Shown in pieces: positions 32,878-43,335 of a stretch of 64,000 bases of DNA. The DNA lies in contig CM041204.1 in NCBI GenBank assembly GCA_023078555.1, positions 2,386,430 to 2,450,429 on the forward strand. The letters are read 5' to 3'. Made by a program: the position numbers and the translations under genes. A model generated the notes under the pieces. It worked only from the letters and a program-made list of their open reading frames with translations. It did not search any database and was not told the origin of the DNA. Source of the DNA: Ulva prolifera (Eukaryota; Chlorophyta; Ulvophyceae; Ulvales; Ulvaceae). Numbering within the stretch: the stretch's first letter is position 1; every line of letters begins with the position of its first letter.

Positions 32878-32937
32878 TCACGTAGGCGTCTGATGAGGCC
32901 CTTTGGCAAGGCCGAAACATGTTATGCCGGTCCGTGA
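32878..32937 (+). ncRNA. Hammerhead ribozyme (type I, short stem III)
   Basis: All core bases are present: CTGATGA (32890-32896), stem II GGCC/GGCC (32897-32900 with 32910-32913, 9-nt loop), GAA (32914-32916), then ACATGT (32917-32922) and the cleavable U at 32923 (GUU site). Stem I inner: GGCGT (32885-32889) pairs with ATGCC (32924-32928), one G-U. After an internal loop, outer stem I: TCACG (32878-32882) pairs with CGTGA (32933-32937). ACATGT is self-complementary, so stem III would form best between two molecules, as described for ribozymes of Penelope-like elements and retrozymes. Known chlorophyte hosts are Penelope-like elements; the flanking element is not identified here. Confidence 0.88.
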
Positions 32938-33026
32938 TGTTCATGTAATACAGCATCAACCAGTGAACTTTCTACCTCAGTTAGTAACTGTAACACACGC
33001 TACGTTGCTGCTTGTCTCGGGCGAGC

Positions 33027-33075
33027 ACCGATGCACATGGCTTGCATGCATCCGATGCATATGGCTTGCGTGCAT
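33027..33075. repeat. 24-bp tandem repeat, two copies
   Basis: CGATGCAYATGGCTTGCRTG-type unit, repeated with two transitions, in the spacer between the ribozyme and the secreted-protein gene. Confidence 0.8.
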
Positions 33076-33303
33076 CCGATGAGTCATGACTGGCCGTGTG
33101 GCAGTCGTGAGAGCACGAGTCGTGACAACTCGATGGACACAGCTGTAGCTATGGCTACATTCGGAGGCAACAGCTGAAGAATATTATATACATTTATGTG
33201 CGTTTGTGGGTGCCGGGGCCAAGTGCGCTCGCACCAGCTGGCATGGAGTTAGGCTAGACACTGAGGCGTACAGAGTGCACTCGAACGCTCAGTCGTGGGA
33301 CGC

Positions 33304-33939
33304 CTACGTAGAGCCGCACCACTCATGATCGTCTCCTGCCGACAGCTGAACCTCGTACTCTGAGCCTCCGTGAATGCGGATGTCTTGCAGAACACCTCCG
33401 TTGGCTTCCACTGACAAGGCGTTAAGCACGAAGCCTTGTGGTGCACTTGTGATCCTCTCTCCGTCGACGTCTGTTTCCGTGAACGTGCCCATCAACAGCA
33501 CAGTTCTTCGTTCGTTGGGCTCATCAGCGGGCAGCAACACCGCGCACTCCACGGCGACATAGGGATCCAGCTCGACACCCGTCGGGCATCCGACTACGTA
33601 CGAGGAGGCGTCTTCCGCAGGGGTCTTGCGGACAGGGCATACGCTGACTGTGAACTGGCTGGGCTTGACGTCGTGCTGAATTGGCTTTGCGAAGGTCAAA
33701 GCAAGGACGTCGTGCGTGCCGCTGCAATACGGCACCGTCGCGTTGACCTGTGCGAGGTGCGCTGCCACATTTGTCACGGGCCCAAGCCTACCAACGCCCG
33801 TCGATGTCCAGGATGAATCTTCGCCGGCCGGCCAGAAGTAATCGTTGTCATAATCGGTGTCAGCAAACTGGCCTGCAACGACCGCTGCACTCACGAGCGC
33901 CAGGAGCGAGGTGCAGGCAATACTAATAATCATGTACAT
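33304..33939 (-). CDS. Secreted protein of unknown function, 211 residues
   Basis: A single open frame from ATG at 33939 with a classic signal peptide (MIISIACTSLLALVSAAVVAG) and an acidic, Tyr-rich mature start (QFADTDYDNDYFWP). Five Cys residues follow, including CSGTHD, SVCPV, VVGCPTG and VECAV. The remainder looks like a beta-rich extracellular domain (TVLLMGTFTETDVDGERI; SEYEVQLSAGDDHEW). No family recognised. No introns are needed. Together with the Cys-rich poly-Pro gene at 29810-31977 it makes a pair of exported proteins, but on opposite strands. Confidence 0.75.
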   Translation of the reverse strand: MYMIISIACTSLLALVSAAVVAGQFADTDYDNDYFWPAGEDSSWTSTGVGRLGPVTNVAAHLAQVNATVPYCSGTHDVLALTFAKPIQHDVKPSQFTVSVCPVRKTPAEDASSYVVGCPTGVELDPYVAVECAVLLPADEPNERRTVLLMGTFTETDVDGERITSAPQGFVLNALSVEANGGVLQDIRIHGGSEYEVQLSAGDDHEWCGST

Positions 33940-34967
33940 GAACGTGGGTTATTCCCTGAGTTGATCGTTATCGCGAACAATGTGCTGCCTGCACGGTTGC
34001 GTTTTGATGCGGTGCTTCCTGACATCGTCCTCTTGTCTGTTTCAGAGCGCCTGCAACGACGCCCTCTGCAATGCTCGCTGCAGACACGAGGCGTCTGCAG
34101 ACAGCTGTGCACTTCGCACACGGAACGTTCCCCGATATCCTGAAAGTTTTGCGGTGTGACGTGGAAGTTTCCGTAAGACTCGGCACATTTTTACATAATC
34201 GCAAAGCCGTGGCGGTGTTTTCCCGTTGGCTCGGAGGTGTCAATGTCATCTTCAGGATACAGCTCGTTAACCTTACATTTACTTTTTTGACCAAACGTAT
34301 ACAGCGTGACTGTTTTTATGCGATGTTCTGCTGAGTATGCATGCGCGCGAGTCTAAGGCCTTGAGATGAGGTGCAACAACATCACTGTGCAGTGCTTGAG
34401 ACGAAGTCGCATCAAGTCTGATGGTCTGTTCCCTTATGCATGGACTGCTTGTGGTGCTGCTGGTCATGCATATGTGTGTCATTACAGCTGTAGACACCTG
34501 CAGCTGGTGTGTAATTATTGCAAACTTACTTGGCCAAGCAGCCTAGCTAGTCCACTACCAGGAACTTCCTGGCAGGCTGTGCTGTGCCAGACACCCAACA
34601 ATATTTTTCTCATCATTCTGCGTCTTTTCAAATATCACTGCCTAGCTCGCTGACCGTGCTGGCATTGCTTATCAGCACTGTCTTTTCAAATATCACTGCC
34701 TAGCTCAAATATCACTGCCTAGCTCGCTGACCGTGCTGACATTGCATCATGCATTATGATATCACATCCACTCTTGAGATGGAAGGCGACAGGCGCGCTT
34801 CAGCGGCAAGCCTGCAAGGATAAATGCTTCACAATAGCAACGTGTTTTTGACATTGCAAGCACTGGTCATATCTCTGTGAGAGGAAAGGAAGCCCACAAA
34901 TTTAAGGCTTAAGCTAGCGCAGGCTGCTGGCCATTGTAGATCTACACTGGGGAGCCACTGCCCAAGC
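33940..34967. other. Spacer with direct repeats
   Basis: No convincing gene. A segment beginning TCTTTTCAAATATCACTG occurs at 34623 and 34681, with a third partial copy at 34707-34744 followed by the same GCTGACCGTGCTG tail. Confidence 0.6.
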
Positions 34968-35856
34968 GGTGCGGCGTGGGCCGGCGAGGCTGCGCGGCAG
35001 TGTGTTGGGCGTGGCCCTGTCATACAGCGGCGGGCGTTGTGGGGTTGGCGGTTGTGTTGGTGTGTGTTACAAAGGAAAAAGCCGGAGGGGCCGGCTTGTG
35101 TTGTGTTGTTGTGTGTTACAAGGACAAAGCAAGCGAGGCAGGTAGCACCGCAAGCAAGAAGCAGGGGAAACGCACACCACGCAGCAAGCCACACGAAGCG
35201 CACACCAAAACACCCACGCAACGGCAGCACCCGCGCCGGAGACAGCGACACGGCAACACAACCACACACACGCCCATGCCCACACGCCCATCCCCACCCG
35301 AACCCCGCCCAACAGCAAGGCGCACGAGCCCCGGAAGCACAAGCAGCCAAGGCCGCCCAGCAAACAAACAGCGAGACCGCAACAACCCCCAGCCCGGGGA
35401 GGCCCCCGCCTCCCCCAGCACAACCCCCCAACCCCAGCCCGCGCACACCACCCCGCCCGCCCGCAAACCCACACCCGCAACCCCCAGAGGCCAGCCCAGC
35501 CCGCCCAAACCACCCGGCCGCGCCCCAACGGCGGGCCACACACAGGCGCACGGGGAAGACACCAGCGAAACGCGGCACGCCCGAGCCGTCACCACAATAA
35601 AGCGGACAAGGCTGCGAGCGCACACGCAGCGGCAACTGCCCACCCTGTGTTGTTGTGTGTGGGCGGTGGGGTCTGTGCGTGCGTGTATGGGTGTGTGGGT
35701 GTGTGCTTGGTGGTCTGCGGATCTGTGTCGTTTGCTGCGCCGGTGATGGGTTTCCTGGGTGTGGTGGGTGTCGCGTGCGTGGGTGGCTGGGTGTTTGCTT
35801 CGTATGTTTGCTTCTTTCGCGGTGCTGCCCGCCTTGCTGCCTTTGTCCTTGTAACA
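34968..35856. mobile_element. Compound retroposon, copy 2 (889 bp, two opposed 3' ends)
   Basis: Flanked by perfect 12-bp direct repeats CACTGCCCAAGC (34956-34967 and 35857-35868). The right part (about 35646-35856) is + oriented and ends CTTTGTCCTTGTAACA. The middle part (35109-35645) is - oriented, starts TGTTACAAGGACAAAGC and aligns along its length with the 58804-59452 copy. So two family members lie tail-out in one insertion. The long GC-rich open frames inside are not called as genes. Confidence 0.7.
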
Positions 35857-35868
35857 CACTGCCCAAGC

Positions 35869-37893
35869 TGATATGTACGTGACGTCAGGCAAAGTCTGCT
35901 GCAGGTGAATTGTTCTCATTTATACAGCTACAATCACAAGATATGTTAGCCCCGTCTGTGGCTCAGTGAAAAAACTGTGTGCCAGCCGTGTGATCGATCG
36001 CCCTTGCCCTTGCACGGATTGTACAACAAACAGCAACGTGAGCAAATTTCTCTGTAGAAGCCTCAGCATTGTTCAGTCACTTCTCACTACTAGTCTGAGA
36101 CATTGGCGTATGTACACTGCTGCAATGCTGCAAGCCAACTAGTCTGTGGGCTGGATTCCTCTTGTGTCTGGCAAGCAGGCCTGGTGATCCGGATCGCTCT
36201 GCTGCATGGCACTCCTGCAGACTCAAGAAAAACCTTGCTTTTCGCAGCCAGAGCGGTGGCTGCAGCAACACTGCCAGATGCAAGTTCTCAACTACACAAC
36301 CCTCACACCACATAGCTATAGCAGATAATCATGGCTTGCAGTATTCTCCTGCTTTGCCACAATTACAGCCACTATGTAAGCAAATTTTCGTGTATGCTGT
36401 ACAAGTGACCCTCCTCGTCTCTTCAGCTTTCGCTCCCGTGAAGAAAGCTACGCTGGTAAGTAGCTACCTAGCTAGGTATATTGGCAGCTAGCACCTAGGG
36501 GTAGAGCTCTACCCGGGTCCCTTGGGCCCTGGAGTCAGTTACCAGGTATTCATATTTTGACCTTCTCCAGCCGCTTCCAAATTTGAACATGCCTATGCAC
36601 GCAAATCGGCGGAATCTGTGGAATACAGGCCCAGCGCAAAGAAATGTCTGTCCACAGCCCTGCGCTACAGAGATGTACGCTGGAGACGGCTGGAGAGCAG
36701 AATTCCAGTGTGCCGGGATACACAATGCTGGCCGGCTGCTTTGGACAAAAGCTACTAGTGTAGTAAGGAGAAGCAAATAACTACAGCAGGGGATCCGGAG
36801 TGTGGGCCAAGACGGTGCAGCTGCCGGCAGCCGCTTTCACCTGCTGCTTTTCAGGGCAGATCTGACGGAAAGATCAGACCACAATTGAATGCGCCACCAG
36901 CAAGCCAGCATAACCATTCTGCGGCGCCGCTGATACAGGCACAGCATGTCATGCTTGAACGACGGACAGCAGATGCACGCATGCTGCACAACAACTGTCC
37001 TGAAGCCGGACCAAGACAAATGTGGTCTGAATCATCTGACTACGTACAACACATTGTACGCCACGGCACAATCCGCTACATCTGCTAGGCTATCTTGTGT
37101 ATACTATGACGATGTGGCCATGGCACCCGTCCAGCGCTTCGAAGAGTGACCATGGCCTGACGACGTTGCTCAGCTGGCCTCCAGGGAGCGATGTGGCTAC
37201 AAGCGTCACTTGGCAGTGATCGGCATCTCCACTGGCCGTCAAAGAAAGAGAATAGAAATGAATCTTAATCTCCTGCATCTCCAATGTGGATGCTACATCC
37301 TGCGGCCAGCAGCTATCTGTCCGGACCGCGAATGCGCCCTGCCTCTGCTTCTGATGCAGGCACATGACCGCCACTGGCTTTGGCAGCCATTGCTGACCTC
37401 AGGCTTCTGCATGCGTGACGATGTTATGTTTACTCCAGCAATGCTGTCTGCACGAGTCCGGACGTAGTGATGAAAAGGCATTTCAAATCCAACACCCGCT
37501 CTGCAGTTCAACTGCAGTTCAAGTGCACAAACCATGCATACGCATGAATTATCGAGCCTTTTAACTCATCAAAACGCCCTTATCGAATGCCTTTGACGTC
37601 GAGGGGAAGAGCATCATGTCGCATATGGCGGCCATGCATGCTACCTAGGCCTGGCCCAGCAAACAAAGACGGACAGGCGCTCCGGGTTCACCCGAGACAA
37701 AGATGTGACGTGTTTGCATCAACACCGGGTCTGCCGCTGATCCCAGAAGGGCACTGCCCTCCGTCAGTGGCTGCTAGCACGCAGGATCGATACATAGGCA
37801 CCTGCTCAGCAACTCATGCGGACCAAGGTGCGCAGCTGCTGCGGCCATCCACATGCTCTCCCGATTGGATCTGGTCCACTCAATCCCTACTGA
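35869..37893. other. No confident gene
   Basis: Short frames on both strands, none recognisable. Some low-confidence - strand exon-like sequence near 37094-37374. No repeats of note apart from a short CTACCTAGCTAGG palindrome near 36460. Confidence 0.4.
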
Positions 37894-38625
37894 TCATGAT
37901 GCGCGGAAGCCACTGGCTGACGCTGCCGACATCTGGTCGAGGCGTTCCCGTACAGACCCCAGATGCCCCCGCTCCTCAGGACGAACGTCTAACACCTTCC
38001 TAGACTGGAGCTCACACAGCATCACCTCCTGCAGCGCCGGGAAGCCTGCGACAGCGTGGACCGACCCAGAAACGGCCCTGTCCGAGTTAATGAGAAACGG
38101 AATCAATCGCAGCGACGGCCACCCGCACTCTAGCGCATACACAAACAGAGCCATATGCACATTGAGCTTGTCATTGTCGATTGGTCTTTGGGGCACAGGG
38201 CGAGGGCACCAAGTGCTGGAAGCCCGCCGAGGCCGCGCACGCATGCGGCCTGGTTCTCGGGCCACAAGCGAAACCCAACAATGCACAGGCTGCACAGCAG
38301 TGTACACATGTTGGGTCGCATAGCAGCATTTCCAGGATTGCAACCCCGAAATTAGATTTGAATATTCGGAATTGTTCTATGTGATCGGGCCCGGTGACCC
38401 AACACTGCTGCACATCTGCGCCGTGGCGCCGGCCGCTTCGCCGTCCTTCGTGCTGCCGAGGCTGCTCAGGCACGCAGAGATGTGCAGCGACGTGACCTGA
38501 GTCAGCGAGGCCACACCGCACGCATCATGGCAGAGGGTGTCGACGTTGACGTCAAGGTGCTGCTGCTGGGGGGCATCCTGGGTGCTGTGAAGCACAGATG
38601 CCAAGAACAAGAGACTGTCAGGCAC
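37894..38625 (-). CDS. Possible diverged relative of the LRR family (fragment)
   Basis: Two - strand frames (38625-38377 and 38220-37894) look coding. They include LTQVTSLHISACLSSL, which is LRR-like, and AGFPALQEVMLCELQ, which resembles the CGLPALQQI block near the C-terminus of the three paralogues. No BTB-like exon is found upstream. It could be a decayed or unrelated gene. Confidence 0.3.
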
Positions 38626-38721
38626 ACACTGTCAGCGCTCCACCGGGCCTATTGCTCCAGCGACCGAACCGGAAACGCACCCAGATCAGACACTACATCA
38701 TGATGTACGTGTGGCTGAGCA

Positions 38722-41075
38722 TCAAGTGTCTGCTGACCCCACGCTTGAGTAGTCCTTTTTGACTGATATCGCGACTCCAGCCGCAGCAGCTACGGCCCGA
38801 ACCCTCATTGGCACATCCAAACCGCCTGAGCCGCAAGCGCCGCTTGAAGCTGCCTGGCGATGGTCACGACTGTCACACACAAGCACGATACGCCGGAGTG
38901 CTGAAAGGCCACACACTACTCGGACGACCTCCAGCAGCTCAGCCTCAGGCCGCAACCTGCACAACTGCATGCCGAGTTGCTGCAGCTGCGGCCAAGCATC
39001 TCCGCGCAGCTTCTGCTCCTCGCAGGCTGCGGCCAGGGCCGCAGGCACGCCCCAGCCACTCACCACCAGCCGCGTGAGGCGCCGCAGCGGCAGCAGGGCC
39101 GGCACAAGGTGCTCCTGCAGGTCCATTGGCAGTCTGAACTCATCCAGGTGGAGCCTTTGCAGCTGCGTCATCCGCGACAGCAACTCAAAGTCCGCCACGT
39201 GCCACTTTACGTCGTACTGTTGTAGTCGCAGGGCGGACAAGCAGGTCAGTGGGAGCAAGGCGGACATCGCTGGCCCACAGCCACCCCTGTAGCCGAGGAC
39301 AGATAGGTCCAGGTGCTGCAGGTGCAAGGCGCTGAGATGTCCGAGCACCCGCGCCCACGCTTCCGGTGCCGACTGCATCGTGGGGGAGTAGCAGTCGCAG
39401 TCGACCGCCAGCCGCCGCAGCGCCGGCATCGCGGCAGCGAGCTGTGGTGCAATCTGGTGGAGGACCCCAAAGTCAGCTGCTATGCCAAAGTCAGCCAGTG
39501 CATGCATTGCGGTGCGGTCATGGGGGGCGTCTCGGAGCGCTCTGCGGAGCGCGCGGCTCGCCCAGGTCTCCGGCGTGCTGGTGACGTGCATGCTGCGCAG
39601 CTGCGGGAATGCGCAGAAGCTGACGGCGATGCGCGCGCGGTCCGCAAAGTGTTCGGATCGTCCGACGTCTGACTGCTCGATGACGAGGGCTGTAAGGGGG
39701 GAGGAGGAGAGGCTGCGGAGGAGGCGGGCCGCGACGGCAGAGTCGTCCACTGTGAGCGAGAGGTGCCGTAGGTGTCGCAGGGAGATGGTTGCACCGTTTG
39801 GGAGGATTTGGTCTGGGTGGCCTAGGTGCAGCGATGTGGAGGAGGGCTGCAGGCGGATGTTGAGGGAAGTGAGGGCCGGGGCTGAGGAGAGGAGGGCGGC
39901 GAGGCAGTGCCGCGTCGGCGGTGGAGCACTGGCCGCGTCATCATCACGCTGACGCTTCAGCGTGCTCAGCTCGAATGCTGCATCCAGCGCGACGTGGAGA
40001 TGGCTGAGCTGAGGCAGGCTGTGGAGGGCGGCCTGGAGGACGGGTATGGCGTCTGCGGGGAACTGGGTGGTTGGTCCGCCGAGTTGCAGGGAGTGGAGAG
40101 CTGAGAGGTTTGAGATGGCAGGGGAGAGGAGCTCTATCTCGGCAGTGCTGGTGATCATGTTGAGGCTGAGGGTGGAGAGCATGCTGTGGTGGCGCAGTGC
40201 TATTGCGAGGGCGTGGGTCTCCTCTGGTGTGCGTTCTATGGCTGTTGAGTGGATGTGGAGCGACGCAACGGAGGGTGGAGCAGCTGGAAGTGTAGCAAGA
40301 GCATCAAAGAGCGGAAGGGGTTGGTGATCATGGAAGTTTGCCTCGAGAGCACGTTGTGGGGATGTGATGGCTGCATCGACGATGGCTGTGTGGAGGCTCT
40401 GGGGCAGCCTTTGGAGCAGGGTGAGCATGCACGTTGAGTCCAGAGCATAACTTGCTGACAGAATTTTCCACTGAACGTGGTCTGGCAGGGCAGAAAGGCT
40501 CTGCCCTGTGGTGTGGCTGAAGAGGGTGTCGCATGCTGTGGTTGTGCTGTCTTCGGGGTGCCCCAATGGCGTGCCATCGAGCCTCCTGGCAGCTGCAGGC
40601 ATCAGACACTCTGCTGCGAGCTGGGCCCATTTATCAAGCGACTTGTCGTCTACGGCGTCTGCCACCTGCACCAGCTGCCAGCCCTCAACATGACGCTGTG
40701 ATCTGAGCACACCGCACATACAACTTGAACTTCTCTTGAAGACACGACAAGAGGTGTACTGCTTTGCAGGCATCGAGCATCACGCAGGCTACACACTTGC
40801 AACGAGATCACCTTAGCAACAGTGCATAGATCTCTGAATGGTATGCTCATTCTATCCTCCTCGCAGGCAGCGCATGCTGTGAGCCATGCCTTGAACTCTG
40901 GCACAGTCACCGCTGCGGGCAGGTTCGCGTCACCACCGGCCTCTGCGATACAAGACAGGACGCTGCTTCTCGAGACGGTCTCCGCATCTATGACATCGTA
41001 GAACACCAACTCGCCAGGCGAGATTGTGACGGGAGCAGTCTGTGTCAAGAGCACAGGACGGTCGGAAGTGTGCAT
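38722..41075 (-). CDS. BTB/Skp1-like plus leucine-rich-repeat protein, paralogue 1
   Basis: Two exons, 41075-40812 and 40665-38722, joined phase 0 (LCTVAK/VADAVDD) across a 146-bp intron (AAG|GTGATC ... CAG|GTGGCAG). The start ATG (MHTSDRPVLLTQ) aligns with the other two paralogues. The N-terminus (TVSRSSVLSCIAEAGGDANLP ... VADAVDDKSLDKWAQLAAECL, in part) has the layout of a BTB/Skp1 fold. A short F-box-like segment LPDHVQWKIL follows. The rest is LRRs (LSTLSLNMI, LHSLQLGG, LTSLNIRLQ, LSALRLQQYD). Such proteins usually select substrates or partners; a link to ubiquitin ligases is inference. Ends SVGSADT. Confidence 0.7.
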
Positions 41076-41624
41076 TTGCAGCTGAGGATCACGTTCACAG
41101 AAGCCAAAAAATTCTAATGTCAAAATTCTACTAGATATCTGTACGATAGGCGAGCGATCGGTGCTTTGACTCCGCGTTTTCAGCCAACGCCTGCGGAGGG
41201 CGCCTCCCCCACATATCACTTACACACATATCTGAACGATATAGGCGGCCAATGTGCATTAGCACAGTGTATCAGATGAGTTTCTGGGCAACACTGAACG
41301 CATATTGTGTTCATGGACCAGCCTGTGCATCTCAGCTACATAAGCGACACCTGCTACCTACCTTCCGGGACAGGAACGTGCGATGGCTACAAGGCACACA
41401 TCAAGCCTCGCTGGCTTTGTCCTTGGCAAAACGTCAAGCCTCGAGCTGCTCTTCGACGCGATACCAGAAGGCAGTGGTGCTGTAGCCACGGCACAGACAT
41501 TGATATGATACAATACTCATTGGCCGTACATGCATTCATTCCCGCATCATGATGCCAAAGACCGCATCGATGTACATGTAGACATAGCCATCTAGATGAA
41601 GAGTGTAGGTGATCTGAGGCTGTG

Positions 41625-41686
41625 TTTCATGGATCAAGGAGGCGAGGCGGGCAGCACCGCGAAAGCAGCAAGCAGACCAGAACAAA
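41625..41686 (-). mobile_element. 5'-truncated retroposon, copy 4 (62 bp)
   Basis: On - it shares the GCGGTGCTGCCCGCCTCGCC core. Flanked by perfect 13-bp direct repeats ATCTGAGGCTGTG (41612-41624 and 41687-41699). The 3' terminus has diverged from TTGTAACA. Confidence 0.75.
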
Positions 41687-42454
41687 ATCTGAGGCTGTGC
41701 ATACCTGAAATCTCCGCTACTGCGCCTGAGGTGGGTGCACGTGTGGCGCACTGAGCCGGCTGTGGTGCTGGCTACAATATGCAGCACCACCACGAAGGCG
41801 CGTGTCAGGTCACTACAGCAGTGTTTGCGGCATTACGATGATCGTGCCCAATATCATATGTTATGATTATATAGAACATTCCCGAACCTAGGCCTTTTGG
41901 TATATTATTCTGGACGGCAGCCCCACTAGTAGGAATGCTGCAAGGCGTCCCGAGGCCACGCAGCATGCTACTAGTACTCGGGTGCCTGCACAATTGTTAA
42001 CGCCAGGCAGCCTGATCGGCAGCGCCACACGCTGCAGATCTAGAGTATTCATGTCTCGTGAGCAGATGCAGATGCACAGTACATAAATTCAGATTTCCTT
42101 TACTTTACATCATATGACTGTACAGGCACGTGCCATATGCCTGGCACGTGCCATGTACCTTGCTCCGCAGCAACAATTGAGGACATCCCACGTCACCCGT
42201 ACTACTAGCAAACTACTTGCAGACTCCAGGAATTGCGGCTACATGCGCTGTTGAAGCTGCTGGCTCTGCTGCAACGAATGCCCTAGGCCTGCTATTCGGC
42301 CACACCGCATGCAGCTGCAAATCATGCTGATCCGCAGCGCACATGCTATCTAGACACGTACTACGTAGCACTAGCGCTACGTAGCACACGGGCATGTTCA
42401 CAGATTTGCACAAGGCTCCACGAAATTCACAATTACAAGCAGCCTGTCCCCCAG

Positions 42455-42479
42455 CCCCCCCCCCCCCCTCCCCCCCCCC
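42455..42479. repeat. poly-C tract, C14-T-C10
   Basis: Interrupted C homopolymer in intergenic DNA. Confidence 0.9.
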
Positions 42480-43335
42480 GCCTTTCCCTAGTGTGCAACA
42501 AGCGACAGCAGGCAGCAGCTGCAAGAATGCTCGCGGGACCCCTACTCATGACCTCATAAGCTCTCTGGCTCGTACCAAGGGAATCCAGCTGCAGCATGTT
42601 CCAGACTTGTACATATCAGTAGATCTATCCCACCTACCCTAAAACTCAGGAACACTTTCCGGCTCAGCGGATTTGCCTGCCGGCTGGGCGGACAGTCTGC
42701 AACCCGCGTACTCTTCTGCAACGTTCTCCTGCTCTGACGCGCAGCAGTGGTTGCGCCGCAAGGCCACCAGCAGCGGATGCACATGCTAGCATCCTAGTGG
42801 CGCCTATAGCTAGAGACACGTCCAAACACAATTGTTAACTAAATTTAAGTGGCAGGCCGCCATAGCCATGCATCTGGCTGCTAGCAGACCTGTGCTGGAA
42901 TTTTGTAAAGGCATGGCCTGCCATGTGAGTGACAGCATGGGCGGCCCAGCGCTGATCGTAATTATAATGGCTGCTGCCTAAGTGCCTCACAAGATGGACC
43001 TACATGCATGTGGCCGCTTGCATGCTGGCCTGCAGCCAACCGTGAGCCACGGCTCTCACCACACACATTCCGCCATGCATATGTCACGCGCACAAACTGC
43101 TAGCGAGCTCCGGGCTGTTGCAGCGCACCCGCACTGAAGCCCCTGCATTCCCCTTGGCATGACAAGGCGATAGGGTGAACCGGACTCCGATCAACTCCGA
43201 CCCACACGCAACGTTTGCGGGGTTCCACGCCAAGGCCATGGCCGTTGCAATTGCTGGCACTTCGAAGCTGCCACGACGCGCTACCGATGTTAGGGGCACA
43301 GCGTCTTCAACTTACCCATCGCTATGTACGCGCAG

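Larger units (their letters stand above)
41076..43335. other. Spacer with one retroposon and a C tract
   Basis: No gene supported. Contains retroposon copy 4 (41625-41686), the palindromic CTACGTAGC pair near 42365-42385, a doubled GGCACGTGCCAT near 42126-42152 and a C14-T-C10 tract (42455-42479). Confidence 0.5.

Noticed and set aside
35109-35862. Cut-and-paste MITE with terminal inverted repeats
   Set aside because: Inverted ends exist only in this compound copy; other copies have one conserved end, variable truncation and variable 8-13 bp duplications, which fits retroposition.
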